In this document: positions 12,201-27,200 of the stretch, piece after piece
Numbering within the stretch: the first letter of the stretch is position 1
Layout of the letters: every line of letters starts with the position of its first letter
Assembly: GCA_018697195.1 (NCBI GenBank)
Contig: JAGMWU010000028.1
Span: 5,987,036 to 6,051,035 of the forward strand
From: Certhia americana
Taxonomy: Eukaryota > Chordata > Aves > Passeriformes > Certhiidae
DNA length: 64,000 bases
Direction of reading: 5' to 3'
Notes under the pieces: generated by a model
What the model was told of the DNA's origin: nothing
Databases searched by the model: none
The model's input: the letters and a program-made list of their open reading frames with translations, nothing else
Program-made: the position numbers and the translations under genes

Positions 12201-15200
12201 CAGTCTCCTCTGTGCCTGCCTCCTGAGCCATCAGCTCCATGGGTGTTTCTGTGTGTCCCAGCACTGAGGTCCCTGGCCTTTGTGTCTGAATGTACATGGC
12301 AGAGTGTTAAATATATCAATTTGTCCATTACCTCTGCCAGTCAGAGAGCAGACAGGAGCCCTAGGTAGAACAGCCACACACTGGACACTGCTGGGATTTT
12401 CAGTGGAGAGCAGAGCTGCACTTGGAGGGATTGGTGGCTGCAGGGGTACAAGACACAACCCACAGACAGTCCCTCTGCCTCAGCAATGGACCATCAGTGC
12501 CACAGAAATCCTGTGAAGTGCTGCAGCATTGTATCAGTGAGAGGCTGACACATTTCCAGGCCAGGCTTTCAGAACGAATTCTCATTCAGAGGCTGCCACT
12601 TGCTCCTGGCAGAAATCATGTACCCTAAGCACCTGACAACATTCCAACAGTGGGCAGCCCATCTCTGCTCCCTTGGGACACACATGCACACCCTCAAGTT
12701 CCATCACAGCCTGGCTTCTCCTCATAACTTGCAAAAAAAGGGGTGTTTCTAGGACATGATTAATTTCCTAATGACAATACTGACCCTAACAGATGAATCC
12801 CATGGTGGGTCTTGCCTCTCTGTGGTGAACATCCCCCTCCTGCATTCTTCCTTTAGGGGATGGTCACATTGCCTGGAGCCAGACAAGTGCTCTTAGTCCT
12901 TTGACGCCCCCCTTCCCTCCTCTCACTTATTTTAGGCACTAGCAGCATCTCATCCCCCTGGCAGAGCTGGGCAAGGGCACACTCCCCCTGTCTGCCACTT
13001 CCAGGAGAGCAAGGTTTGGGCTGATGCTACACAACAGAAAGTGTTGCAAGCATTCCAAAAAACACTTAGGGTGCTTAGGTTTGCATGGTTTAGTGTGGGG
13101 GTTAATGTTTGGACTCAATGATCTTGTCTTTTCCAACCTGAGTGAATCTGTGACCCCATAAAATATAGCACCTGATTGTGCAGTTATTTGTCATATTTGA
13201 GCTAATCTGGCAGCTCAGCCACAAGCCACGACTGGATGTATGGAGTCTGGGAAAGATGTCTGGCCAGTGTTGGGCAAGAGGTCAAACTACATCGTCACCA
13301 TGGCCCCTTGGGCTTCCAGACTACCAATTAAATCATTTCCAGTGCTTGATTTGCCCACAGTAACCAGCACAGCTAGCAGAGGCAGTAATTACATTTACTG
13401 GCAGCTTGATGATGTGCCAGCACAGGACAGGTGGAAATGTAGGTCCTCAGAGGAGGCTGCACAAACTCCCCTCCAGGCACCATGGTAACATCTCCAACTC
13501 TACTGGGACTGAAATAGTCAGCAAATGTCCCATCTACAACTCCTAATCTCACTTCATCTTCAGGTTTATTAGCTGCAAATTTGTGGTGTTTTGTGGCTTA
13601 TGGAAGAATTTATAGTACTATATAATTTTATTTTTTTTGGCTTCCTGTGTGGAACCACTAATAGTCCCTAACAGGCAGAAAATTGACCTGAGACTCTTTC
13701 CCCTCCTTCTCTCCTTTTGGCACGACTGAAGATATTAATAGTTACAGGCTGCTTGTTGTCAGCTTCAAATCACCCTGGCAGTTAAAGCCCAAAATAACTG
13801 GGCCTTTGATGTAAATTTATTTTTTATTTCTAAATAAACAACAGGGTTGGTTAAGATCTTCCAAATACGAAGCTATAGGCTCCCTCTAGCAATAAAAACA
13901 ATGGAAAGCCAGCCAGTTCACTGTGTCTTGGGCAGACTGGGTGACCTTTCAGAGACTCATTTCAAGTAGAACAGACAGGGCTCCTCTTGCCATTCCACTG
14001 CCATGCTAGAGCAGTAACTTTGTACCCAGCTGAGGGAAGGGATTAATCATAGTCATTGCTCTTGCACATTAGTTCTGAACCTCTTGCCTGACTGATTTAA
14101 TTTTCAAAAGTCCTTAATAATGGGGAAAACTCCCTTATGCCATGCTCACTATTTTTAATTTTTGGTTGTTGTTGTTGGCATAGCCAAGATTGTTAAGGCA
14201 TAGCCATGGCCATGATGTGCTGCCATCCTTCCACAAAGTAACGCTGCCATTGATCTGCTTTGTGCCAGAAAGGACTGCACTACACAGTCAGGAAAGCCCA
14301 CGCGCCGCACAGAAAGCCTTGGGTCAGACCCCAGAGCTGGAGCAGCACTGCCAGGTCCAGCTCCCTTGGGCCAAGAGGCTTCCTGGACCACCCCAGCCCA
14401 TGCCACAGCAGCGCAGTGGGAACAGTGAAGAGGCTTTTTGCAGCTTTCCCTGCATCATCCCAAATCTGGAAGAAGTGGGAAAGTGTCAGAGTGTGCAGCT
14501 AGGAAGCAAAGCCTTGCCCAAGTACCTCAGGTAAGGCAGGGACAGGAAAGAGACCCTTCAAGGTGTTTGCTACAGCAGCTCCGTTTCCTATGTCCACCAG
14601 CTCCTGGAGAGGGCTTCTGAGTGATGGGCAGTTCACTGACATGCTCAGGAGAGGAAATTTTGTTGCCTCTGGAATCAAAAAAGCAAAATCATCCCTGACC
14701 CACTGAGCCCTGAGTCCATCCAAGCTACCTTGACCCTATGCTGGGGAAGAAGCTCTGGAGACTCCCCAGCAGGCACATGGGCTGGGCCAAATTCCCCATG
14801 GGACAGCAGGCAGAGAGGAGATACCTGGGACAGATGGAGCCTGATAGCACTGTGGAAAGACCTGAGGACTGAATTTCACTAAATGAACAGAAACTTCCCC
14901 ACTGACAGGAACACCGTGGTGGAGGCTAAATGCTGTATCTGGTCCATTGCTGGGACCAGAGCCCAACTCCAGTTCTGTGAATGAAGAAAGAAAGAAAAGG
15001 GACAAGAAAAAAGAAAGAAGAAGAAGGGACAGGGAGTTTTTTTTCACATCATGGTTTCGGTCTTTGGGAAGAGTGGCCCCGCTGCCGGGAAGAGATGACA
15101 CCTGAGGACCATCCTGAGAGCTGGTTTCTTCTGCCCCCACCAGCCAGCTGAACCCCATGAACTGGGCAGAGCTGGGCTGGGAGCTGTGCTGGAGACAAGT

Positions 15201-18200
15201 CAGGGCGGTGAGAGCAGCACGCGATCCAGAGCAGCCACCTGTGAGCAGCACTCAGGGACCTGCTCCCCAGAGCAGCTGGGGTGTTTTCCAGGAGGGAGGT
15301 TCACCTCCCCAAAACCCAGAAAGCACGGGCAGGAGCGAGCTCAGGCACATTGTTTCCTCTGAACAGAGCAGGGTCGCTGGCAGCCGAGATGGAGCAGCGT
15401 GACTACACCTGGTTGCATTTCCACTTTCCAACAAGCCCAGTGTCTGCCAGCATTCCAAGATGGGCTTTTACCCAGCAGGAGTTGCTGAACACAATGAATG
15501 CTCTTTGTATCTGTCAAGTGTAGAGGGGAGGGAGGCCCCAGGATGCTGCCAGGGCTGGGAACGGTGTGTGTTCACTCAGGAAGAACTGGTCCTGTAGATA
15601 CTTGCAAACATGCAGAGGTACAAACAGAACCCTCATCTGCTGATGAAAGACCAGCCTGCCTGCAAGAGGTGCAGGCTGGAAAGAAAACACTTTTTTAAAG
15701 ACAGGAGCAAATAATACAGCACAATGAATTATTCCTTGTAAATAATACGTGTTGCAGATCTAAGATTCCTTGTTCTGTTAGTGAAACACAGGTGAGCCAA
15801 GCCTCCTCTCTGTTGGGCAATATTTTCCATCTGTCAGCAGCTCACAGAAGCAGCCATGTGCCTTCACAGGAAGCCTCCACAGTGGCAGTGACACTGCAGT
15901 GACGGGCTGAATGTCACCCAGGGCTGGGGCTCATAGTGCCTCTTCTCTAGGGACTATCTCTTGGCATCACACAGGCTCATCCCAGCTTCAGTTTGTGGTG
16001 CAGGGGAGGGAAGTGGCACAGACAGACACTCAGCCTTGAATGACCTCTGCAGCTTCCTGCTCCCTGTGGAATCTTCCTCTAAATTCAGGGATTCACTGCA
16101 GGATGAAATTTTTAAAGGTACTATGCACCTTATGTGTATGATTTGGGGCTGTCAGTTGACTTAGGCTGCTAATGCCTCTGATTTCAACCAGTGCAGTGAT
16201 CTGGAGGTAAATCAGATTTGACTGATGCTTTGAAAATGCCCAGTGGGATCCTGCCTGCAGTTCCCATTGCTTGTTCACTTGGGAAATCAACTCCTGTGTC
16301 TTCCTGAGAAACAGAAAAGGGATGTGTCATTAACAGTCCTGCCCCTAGTAACCAAGCCTGGGCAATGAGAGCCCTCAGCCAGGCCCTGATGGAACCTGGC
16401 AGGTGCCACCTACAGACACTGGCCAAGAGCATCCAAGCAGCTGATAGGGAGGTACAAGCAAAGAGTAAGGCTATGAGCAGTCATTTGCTGGGCTGTTTAT
16501 CCTTGAACAGATCAATTTGGCTCAAGCAGAGAAGACTGAGGGAAACCACTGCTCTGCTTGGAGCCAGATGAGAACAGAGTGTGTCAGAGCAAGCTCGGGG
16601 AGAGGCAGACCTCTCCTGTCTAAGAGGTGTGAGGAGGCATGAGGAGGGGGCACATCACTCCTGTTCCACTCCTGGGCCTTGGGACAGGCACAGCAGCTTC
16701 AGGTGTGCTGGGACCCTGCCACCACGCTGTGGGGTGGGCACCAGGCAGGCAGAGCTCATGGTCTCACTGCCAGCCCTGCGCTCCTTCCCTGCTGATTTCC
16801 AGCACTGCCAACTGTTAGACAACATGAACCCTTTCTTTCTGGGTCCTACAGGAGCAGGATTCATTGCTCAAATCCTTATACATAGTTAGCATCCAGCATC
16901 CAGATCCTTGCATACCTGGAGGAGGGAAAGCTGCCCTCAGTGTCAGGGGACAAACCCTGCCAAATCAGGACCTGCCAAAGCACCTGGGCTCCTCAGGGAA
17001 TCCAGCAACAAGGTCTGGTGTGGACCTTGTCAGAGCTACAGGAGACAAAATCCACCCACAACAACCTCATTCCGTATTTTTCTCTTGGGTTTGTGCCCTA
17101 TCTTGTAATTCCATGATAAGCATTCCCTAAGACATAAATCATACAAGCTGGAAGTCCTGGAAGGACTGATTTGGAGAGACTCTCTGGGTTGATTTCCCAT
17201 GTAAACACCTTCAGGGCAAAGCTGGGGTGGTGCCATGGAGTTGTTCCCAAGCAGGGGCACGGTAGTGAGAGAAGTAAGAGACAAGGGGGCCAAGAGAGAT
17301 CATAATGACCATGCCTGGGCCCAGAGGATGAGAATTACAGGGTAATTGGGCAGCAGCCCATTGCTGTGTAAATGCTCAGTTATTTCTGTTCTATAAACCA
17401 CAATCCAGGTTACATGGTAATTACTTTGAGGTTCATTAAGTGTAATTATACTGTAATCTCCAGGAGCCAGTAATCATGTTCCAAAGTATCTACCACTTAA
17501 AGCTTGGTGAGTGTCATGCAGGTAGGAAGCAGTTAGCAGGGTTTTCAGACTTCAGTGAATTGCAAAGTGGGATGGCCAGGATAGGGCCAAAGGTTACTGT
17601 GACAGCTGAAACTGCCTTCCAAGGAGAAAGTTGGGCATGCTAGAGAAGTGCTGTACACCCAAAGCCCAGCCAGTCTCCATGGACACCTTCCAGCCAACAG
17701 CAGAATTGGTGCCTTTGTAGGGCTGCTCCTCCCAGGTTGCCAGCAGTGCCCCAAGGGTCAAATTAGTCCTTTTCCAGAGGTTAAGCCCATCCTTGGAGAA
17801 CAAACACAACTCTTGAGATTTCATTTAGACTCAGATGTTTATTTTAGTTTCTAAGTCGTGGTGGGTAAATTCTACATTTGTCATTACAACCAACATAATG
17901 TGTTTTATTTATTTTACTACACAGCAAATTAGACGTAATGCTCAACAGTGCCAGTACCTCTTGCACATCACTTCCAGCTTTGACTCATAGATTCCAGTGT
18001 GGTGTTGACTCCAACCATCAGAAGACCTAAGTCTTCCCACAGATTCTTCCCACTGTTCCCAGTCACAGCATATCCTAGTGGCAGAGAGATCTGGTATCCC
18101 AGGACAAACACTGAGGGAATTGTCCCCTGATCCTCTCTGCACCTTAGGGCAAGGGGGCCCAGAGAAGCCCTTCATGGCCCCACACAACTGATGTTATTCA

Positions 18201-21200
18201 TGTTTCTTGTCCTTCAAAGAATCCCATTGTTACCTAGAAAGGTAAGAAAAGTTACTCAGAGCCAAAGCCCCAGGGCTGAGCCCCTGGGAGAAGGAGCCCT
18301 CAGGAGATGGGGAGCAGCAGCACTGCCCTGTGCTGGGCACGGGGCACTTGGCAGGGAGGAGCCCCATGGCAGCAGTCATGGCTTGAGCTGGCTCTCAAGC
18401 AGGGAATATTCCTGCTACAGGAATGTGTGAGATTGTGTTTCCAGGCAGTGGCTGGATCAGCATGGTAAGAAAAACCTGTCTCCCATGTTAACGACCAAGT
18501 TCATTTGGCTTCAAAGTACACATAAACATGGTTGAGTTCCTACAGAAATGTTAATGAATGTTTTTGCCTTCTCTGTCTTTCAGGGATCTGAACTACAACG
18601 AGCTGCTGGAATTCCCCGGGGCTATCAGGACACTGGGCCGACTGCAGGAGCTGTGAGATTTTCCATTTATTCATTTTCAAAACCACTCCCTGTGGGAGAC
18701 TGACCAATAAAGCATCATGTGTGCTCTGACTTGAAAAGAGCACTCAATCCAAGCCTTTTTTTTTCCTTCCCAGCTCTATCCACTGCATCAAAGCAGTTTA
18801 TCCCCTCGATTTCTTTTCCATCAGCCCTAACCATCTCCCCATCAGCGTCCACACCATGGCAGGGAGTGGGACTCTCTGCCAGCCTTAGAACAGGTTCCTC
18901 CTACGGTTCCTCCTACTTTTCCTCACTCTCCTGTGGCATCTCAGAGGCTCAAATTCCATCTGATCTCTGTCTGCTTCTGATGCCCATTCACCAGCTTGGG
19001 ACCACAACCTGGATTTAGCTGTGTTTTTGTGAGGCCAGAGTTCCTGAAGGCCTTGGGCCACATCCTCTAATGTAAAGAAACTGTTTTATCTCCCTTAGGA
19101 TAAATTTATAACAGGGAATTACCAAAGTTTATGACCATTTTAGTGGATAGCTCTCCTTCCTCTAACTGGTCAGCTTGGGAGACACAAAAAATAAGAAACC
19201 ATCTCACTTATCATGCAGAGATAAGTGTGTAGGAGCCCCAGGGTGGGGTGAGTTGATGTGGGTCCACAGTTCCTGTGTCACACTGGTGCCAGGCTGGGGT
19301 GGGACAAAAGCAGCTGCTCTCATGTTTCTGGGAGCCTTGGAGTAAAAATCTGACACTATTTTCTTTACTGGAACAATTCTCATGAGATTTCTCTGTTCAG
19401 CTCAGATAGCATCATTATTCTCACCTTCAAAATGAGAATAAGATAGTAAATCCCCTTGAGATGGTTTTTGAAATGCCTCTCACTAAAAAAGAGACATATT
19501 CCAAACAGTCATCAATTAATCACCTGCTCAGACTCCTCTGGGATAAACAGCCTGGGCATCACCCAGAGCTTGGTCTTAGTCATGGACACAGGAACTTGTG
19601 GCTGCCTTTGCTGTACCGGAGGTAGACTGTGGCCACAGAGCTCTCTTCTCCTGCAAAAGTTTGCTGATAGAAATTTTCTCAAGTTTAACCAAAAATATCC
19701 CAGCTAGAGCTACAAATCCTTTAAAGTCATGTGGGCTGATAATTGCTGGCACACTCTGGTTGGCAGCTGTGGAGCTGTAATAGAAACCATCCATAAAAAC
19801 TGTACTTCCTGGAGGATAGAAAACTTTGTATATGGCTTGTTTCTGTTTCCAGACCTGTAAAGTGTTAAACCTTTAGTTCTTGTACCCTCGGTGGGGTTGG
19901 TGGAGTCACATATGGAGCACCCACAGAGTAAATGCAGCAGATTTCATGCTGCCAAACCACAGACTCTGGTCACCTGCTAGGATGATGCTGCACCTGGGAA
20001 GGAGCCTATATCTCCTATCTGATTTATATTTTGAAGGCTCTCTGGCTTTAAAAGTGTTGAGGAAAGAAGGTTAATTTAATTAATATCAAGATATTTGTTT
20101 CTCCCAACAGCGGTTTTCATAACAACAACATCAAAGCTATTCCAGAGAACGCATTTGTTGGGAATCCCCTCCTCCAAACAATGTAAGAAAATTAAATAAT
20201 GTTTCCTACATCTTTATATTGCCCAGAAAGGGGTATTTCCTGAATGTTTTTAGTTGGGATTTCTGAAGCTGTCAAATGACAACAATCTGATATTTGCTAT
20301 CCGTGTGCCAAAGCAGGCTGAAATTGCTTCTTCTTGGCTGCTTCTCAGAATTGCTGTGGGTTCTCCTTTGCCTGCAGCTGACGTTTGCTGCATCACAGGC
20401 TGATAGCAAGGAAAGAGCAAAATACAGGTGGTCTGCATGGAAACTGCCTAAACCCTGGCTGACATCTGCTGATGTTTATTCCTTGTGTTCAGGAAAGCTG
20501 CTGGCTTGCTACAGCAGCAGCTACACATGTCAGAGAGCTGGGATACCAAATCTCTGTGTGTCTGCCCCAGACCTGGGGACACAAAGCTCTGCAGATAAAC
20601 ACACCCAGCTGTCATGTAATTTCTCTTCTGACCCAGGCACAGTTAGTTTGGGATACTTCTCTGCACCACACAGATATTTAAAATTGTGGCAAGTGAAAAA
20701 ACCTCTGCTTGTCCAAACTGGACTTAAATTACAGAAATACCAGTATCTGGAAAGCCATGGTGACATGGGTGAAACCATTCACTGCTCCAGCCAGAACAAC
20801 AAGCCTCATCCCCATCTCCTTTGCGCAGCATCCACAGTGATGCTGGGGGCCCACACACCCAGGATGTTCATCTCTCCATTGCATCTGCCCATCTAAAGTC
20901 TTTCACAGTGAGGAGGGGAGGGGGGAAGTGCTTCTTGTAGGAGGTGACTCAACTCCTTCCATATCTCACTGGGTCCTAGAAGAGCTCACTTCTCTCCACC
21001 GACTGTGACAGGTGGGAAAGGTGCTGGTGGTGTGTGTGAGATCACAGGAGGTGTCCTCCAGTGCAAGTCCTCTCAGCAGGACTGAAGAAGGGCTTTATAC
21101 CCTTCTGCCCATCTGGTTCAGCAGGATCCCAAAGAGCTCATTCAGAGCAGCAGGTTGCCTCAGTAGTACCAATGTCCAGGCAAAATAGGATAGTGGGAGA

Positions 21201-24200
21201 GCCTATGGTTACCTGGGAACAAGAGTTCTTCAAAGCACAGAAGCACCTCCTGCATGCCTTGCTGCTGATAACTTTGAGGCTCTTGACCTGTAACAGCATC
21301 TTCTCTTCATGTGCAGCAGACTCTGACCTGGTTTTTTTCCCATTGCAGACATTTTTATGACAATCCCATCCAGTTTGTTGGACAGTCTGCTTTCCAGTAC
21401 TTGCCAAAGCTCCACACTCTGTAAGTTCACCAAGCACATCCCCAGAGAGGTAACATCCAAGCTCCAAGCCCTGTGTACTGGGCACCTTTGTGGTCTCCTC
21501 CCTCCCTTTTTTCAAGAGCCCCTGTGCCAGCAGAGGACCATGAAGCCACTCTGTGTCAAACCCCAAAGGCTACTCCAAGGAGTAGACACAGTAGATGTTT
21601 TCTTCTGATAATAGGAAGGGTAATTTTGAAAAGGGCGTTTTGGAGGCAGACACTAATTCCTTCTCTCCACACAGCTGACAGGCACTGAGGCCTTCCAGGG
21701 TCTCCACAGCTGTGCCAGGAGCAGCAAAGACCTCACAAGTGCCACAGCTTTTGTTGCTGTTGCGTAATTGCCCAAACAGAACGACACTGAAGGCATCTGC
21801 TTTCCTCCACAAGATGAAGTGGAGGAACACGTCCCAGCACCATGGCACAAATCATATTACTGGACAGCCAGCAGTGGCAATGCTTCCTTCACATGTTTGG
21901 CCTTAGGCCTGCTCCAGGGCCACCAGCACAGGCTGTGCACCACCTGAACCACAACAGCTGCCCCACATTGGCTTTTCAGCCAACCTGTTGTGGCACAGCA
22001 CTAAAAATACTGAGGCAGAGGCAACCTCATAAATCTCTATTTATAAGCCTCACCCAGGCACATAAATCATTCAAATAGCCCTACATTCTTTAGATCCAAA
22101 TGCATAGACCCAGGAAGGCTTGGGTGGGATGCCCTGCTTACATTCCCCATGGTAATTGTTTGGGGTTTTTTTATTTAATTTGGGTAGAGATCGTGCCAAG
22201 AATGTCAGTGGCTGGGAGAGGCTTTGAGCTTGCCAAGTCTCCTTGCACAGAAGTGCCCAGCTCCATCTCGCTGTATCCACACAGCACAAGGCGTCTGCTT
22301 CAGCCACAGGGACACGCTGGGTCTGGGCCTTGATCACATCTGGGTGTGAAGAAGCAGATTTGCCACCATGGCTGATGGGTCTGGAACTTTGGGCAGTTAC
22401 ATTTGCCCTAGGTCCTCTGCCCACCTCACTTCTGTCTCATTTCTCTGCAGGTCACTCAATGGAGCAACGGATATCAGGGAATTCCCAGACCTCAAAGGCA
22501 CCACCAGCCTAGAAGTTTTGTGAGTGCCACCTCTCTCCCTTTTACCCTGCTAGCTGTGCTCTTCCTCCTCCAAGGCGGTCCGGGCTGTTTCAGTGAGGAC
22601 AACTTTTCCAGTGCTGTGCAGTATTCACCTCTGCTTCTCCCTGGTCTCTCACCCTTCTGCTTTGTTTCACCCCTGTGGCTCCTGAACGCAGCTTTCCTCC
22701 CTGTGAGTGGCTCTCTCGGTACTCTTGAGTGTGCTCTGGTCTTTTGTTTGTTTGTTTGTTTTTTCCTTCCTTATTCCTTCCTTCCTTCCCTCCTGCATCT
22801 GTGAAGGCGTGAACCTCTGAGTGCAGTGCTTCTGCTGTGCCCCAGTGTGTCTGCCCATAGTGGAACCAGCACCGTGGTGCAGTTCAGGAAACATGTGCCA
22901 CCCAGGCTGGGGCTCCTGCTCTGGTCCCCTCCTTGTCCCCCCATGGCCTTGGAGGATACGCTGCCTCTGACCACACACTGTTCCCCATGCTGAGCCCAAA
23001 CTGGGAGCACCCCTGGCCATTGTGTGGCCTGGCTCTGCCATATCTTGGGGACACAGGGACACACCATCCATCCCTCATACACAGGCTTCTAAGGCAGTCC
23101 TGTCTCCAGGCCTGTCCAGCCTGGACAACGGGAACAGGGATGGCAGAGCATGCTACAGAGGGCACTGCCACCTGTCCCCAACAAGGTCAAGGACAGCTGT
23201 GAATTCAGTACTCAGCAGTGGCCCAGAACTCTTTACAGGCACATTCACCTTGGCCGGGTCCAGCAGCAGTGCCTGTTACCAAAACTGCTGGGCAGTTTTT
23301 TATCGTCCCCAAGTATTTTATTGTACTAGTGATATTGTGTCTCCTGGCATTCTCTAGGACTGTTAGCTGGGTTTCTGTGTCACAGAGTTTAGGTGCTAGC
23401 TGTCAGCAACATCATTTCTTCTCTCTTCTCCATCCCTCTAGGACCTTGACCCGGGCAGGCATCCATTTCCTCCCCAGAAGGATGTGCCAGCAGCTGCCCA
23501 GCCTCCGAGTCCTGTGAGTAACTTGTGTCTCTGTCCTGCCTGGTCTTTAAAAAATGCCCTCAGGAACTGGGCTTTCCTTTTATCTAGCTCAGGGAAAGGA
23601 CCAGCTGTGGAAGATCATCCTGTGGTTCTTGTTCCCATCATCTCTTCCATGAAGAAATCACCACCTTCTTAACATTGCTTTGAGCTCTTGCTTATTCTTC
23701 AGCTTCCTGCTACATCCCAGCATGATGCTCTGGTCCCAGGGCTGCAGTCAGGCACATCCTCCTTGCTCAGCACCAGTAGGAACTGTCCCGCCCATGCAAG
23801 GGGAGTAGAGAGGATATAAAAGGACATGGGTAAGAATGGCCACAGCATTTCACAGCTCCCAGTTGAAGCTCTTAGCCCAAAAACAAGGGGGAAAACACCT
23901 TCACCCTCTGCCCCAGCCTTGGCTGATTGCAGTTGGAGTTCCAACAACTGTCATAATCTGGAGGAAGGATCCTGGTCATATCCCAGGAGGGATCAGGTCT
24001 GACCTGATGGAGACTTGTGAGGCCACAAGGCCACATTTCCTCATGTGGGGCAGCACAGCCAGATCAGGGTTTTGCCCAGTCTCAGTGTTTCTTTGGTGCT
24101 GCCTGCTTGGCCAGGCAGTGAATGATGCTGGGGGGGTCATGCTTTCTCCTTTAGAAAGGTTCTTCATCATCTCAGGAATCACACCCCTAGTTCCTGAGAT

Positions 24201-27200
24201 CCTCAACTATGTTTGCAGTCAAAGACATCCTCAGGAAATGAGTCATGAGCCAGATTTATACAAGTTTGGAGCCTTAGGGCAACAACAGGCTTGCCTCTCA
24301 TCAGTCTTTATACAAGCAAGCTGAAAAAGAAAACAAGTTTTTTCCAGGAAAGCAACAGGAGTGAATTCTTGATCACGGAAATTGGAAACAAGAGTAAAAC
24401 ATAAAAATAAAAGAAGACAATTTGTAACTTAGGAGATTACTGGTTTTTGATTCCAGATGTCCCTGTAGGGGAGATCTCACATCTTTAGACATCTGGACCA
24501 ATTCAATGGATGACTTGCTATGAAAATGCAGCCTTTGGACTGGCCCAGGCTGTTGGGTCCCAAAACTTTGTTTATATTTGCAAGTTATCAGACTGCAAAC
24601 CCTCACAGCAGAGCCTGTTCTTTATGCCTACCCCCCACCATGTGGGAGAGTTTGATTGGGACACACCACCCTGCTCCTTTTCCCTAGAGAACATTTATGA
24701 CATTAATTGCATTGATGTCAAGGTTTGGAGAGAGAGTATATGGGCCAATGTTAGTGCATGTTTATCTCTTTGCCTTTGGACCCCCATCCCCACAGACCCA
24801 GTGGTTCTCTGCCTGTCTCTTGGCAGCCACAGGAGCTATGACTGTGACACATCTGACCATAGATGACACAGTTAAAGCTGCACTTCTGGCCTCACACCAT
24901 GGTGTGGATTCTCTGCAAGGATCCTGCACAGGGACTGCAGAGCCACTGCAGGGGCAGAGGGTCATGGCCATCCTGGGATGCCACCCATGCTGAGCCCAGC
25001 ACACACAGGCAGGGCAGCCTTTGGCATCAACCTGGCATCATCCTGATGCTTTCATGCAGAGCTCCTGCTCAGGGCACAGATTTCATGTAATCATGGTACA
25101 TCCTGAGGTGGAAGGAACCCACAAAGATCACTGAGTCCAGCTCCTGGCTCTGCATAGAACAACCCAACAATCTCACCTTGTGCCTGACAGAGTTGTCCAA
25201 ATGCTGCTTGAGATCTGGAAGATTTTTTTTTCTTCTCAAGCAGAAATAGGTGAAAGTCCCTGGGCAGAGCTGAAGTCCCTCGATGCCATCAGCACCTTCA
25301 TCCTGGAAGTTCCCAACAGAGCAATGAGGCACTGAGGCTGCTCTGTTTGTAGATTCTGGGCTGCACCTGGTTACCGTCACTCTGGAGGAACCAGAAATAA
25401 CTCCTAGGGCTGGTTCTTCCCCATTACTGTTAGTTAAGCTACAGTCATGTCAAGCCCAATGGATTGACACAGGGCCCAAGGAAAAGTAACTGATACTAAG
25501 GCTCTTTCTCTATCCTGGGTGACAGCCACCAGAGCCAAGCACAAACCTTTTGCTTGCTTTTCTCTCCCTCCTCCTCTCCACCATGGAAAACTGGTGGTGA
25601 GTGGGTTGGCAAAAAATAAAAAATAATTGAAATATTTTAGGAGCATTCTATTGGCAGAAAGATGGAAACCAAGTTTGGAAAGTCTGCAGAGAAACCACAT
25701 ACAAAACTTTACCCTGGGGCAAATTTCCCTTGAACAACCACAAATCCAGTCTCTGCTGGTAGGGGAAAGAGCTGGGTTTAAACATTGCTCCTTACCCAGC
25801 CTGTTTCAGCTTCAGTAAATTCTCATTAATCTTAATGTGCCAGGGTGGGTTTTCCTCTGACTATCAAGCCACTCTACTCTAAATGCTAACATGACACTGG
25901 GCCATGAACCAGTGAGAAGAGGAGTTTGCTGCAAATTGCTTTTGAGTGACAGCACTTAAAAGAACAAGGACCAGAGGTTTTCAAAGCCTGGAATGTCCTA
26001 AACCAAATCCCTGTTTATGCCACAACCCCTTCCCTAACCTTGGGAGAAAGCCAGGAAAGGCTGAATGGAGAGCAGGCAATGGGCAGTGGGGTTGCTGTGC
26101 CAGGAGAGAGGAGAGAAGACAGCTTATGAAAACCTCCCCAGGTTCTGCAGCACATCTGCATCTTCTGTGAGCTCTGGCAGAAATCTCTGTGCTGTGCCCA
26201 CAGAAAGCAGGGCTGTGCATGGCAGAAGTGGCACGGGAGAGTTTCACAGGTGACTCAAGGCTTGGGAGGACATGCCCACCCCAGTTATACAAGCAGCTCC
26301 ATCAGCCCACAAGTTGTGCTGCAGGGAGCTGGGCTGGGGGTGGGCGAGTAGGTAAACCATGGGACAACCCTCACCTTGCACAGAGACACCCAGAGCCAGC
26401 ATCAGGTGCAGTGGATTCCACTCACAGGGGTTAGCAAAAGTGGAGCAGTGCAGAATGAAGTGAGGTCACCTCGCTCTCCAGCAGTACTGCCTTCCAAGGG
26501 AGGGCTCAGGGGCACTGGTTTCTGATGTCCCCACATTCCCGTACTTGCCTTTCCCTGCAGGGAGCTGTCACACAATCAAATCGAAGAGCTGCCCAGTTTC
26601 CATCGGTGCCAGCAGCTGGAGGAGCTGTGAGTATGGAGATATCCTTGTTTGTGCTATGCTCTGGGGAAAAGGGGCTGCTTGGAGGAGAGGGGCAGTTCCC
26701 ACACACTGAACTCCCTAAGCACTGAGAAAGTTGGGCATTGTAACTCACCATTTGGAGTGCAAATGGACCAGAGCTGCACTCTTTGCCCCTGTGCACATAC
26801 AGAATAAAAATACATTCCCTGTGCATAGGATCTTAATTCAGTCAGGTCCTTTCAGAGGTCCCAGACACATCCAAGAGAAGTAGAATGTGACAGCACTGAA
26901 TTCACTTCATTAACTCCAGTGCCACTATGAGCTAATCAAGATGGGCTTCATGTCCACTATAAATGTCTTCTGCTTCAAGGAGGAGCACCATGCCGTGGGC
27001 ACAAGCAGCTCTCATCCAACCTGCCCTGGCCAGCCCCTCCTGAGAGAAGGGGGATTCTTTCCTCAGGGGCAGCTCTTGAACTGCCTTCTCTCCAGGCCCT
27101 GGGAGGCACCACTGTCACTCTGAGACAAAGTTATTCACATTCAGCTTGAAGTGTCTGGAGATCTGGCCCCACTTCAAATAGAACACAGGTTCTTGGCCTT

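Larger units (their letters stand above)
4359..18583 (+). other. LGR6 intron 6 (14.2 kb)
   Basis: A long intron with no supported exon. It contains CR1 3' ends (4982-5215, 8465-8560, 13075-13160), a GT microsatellite, an A-run, a purine-rich tract and two copies of a 103-bp repeat. Several open frames of 200-277 codons occur on either strand (5769-6421, 7178-7789, 11495-12328), but none has recognisable protein features. Confidence 0.7.
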
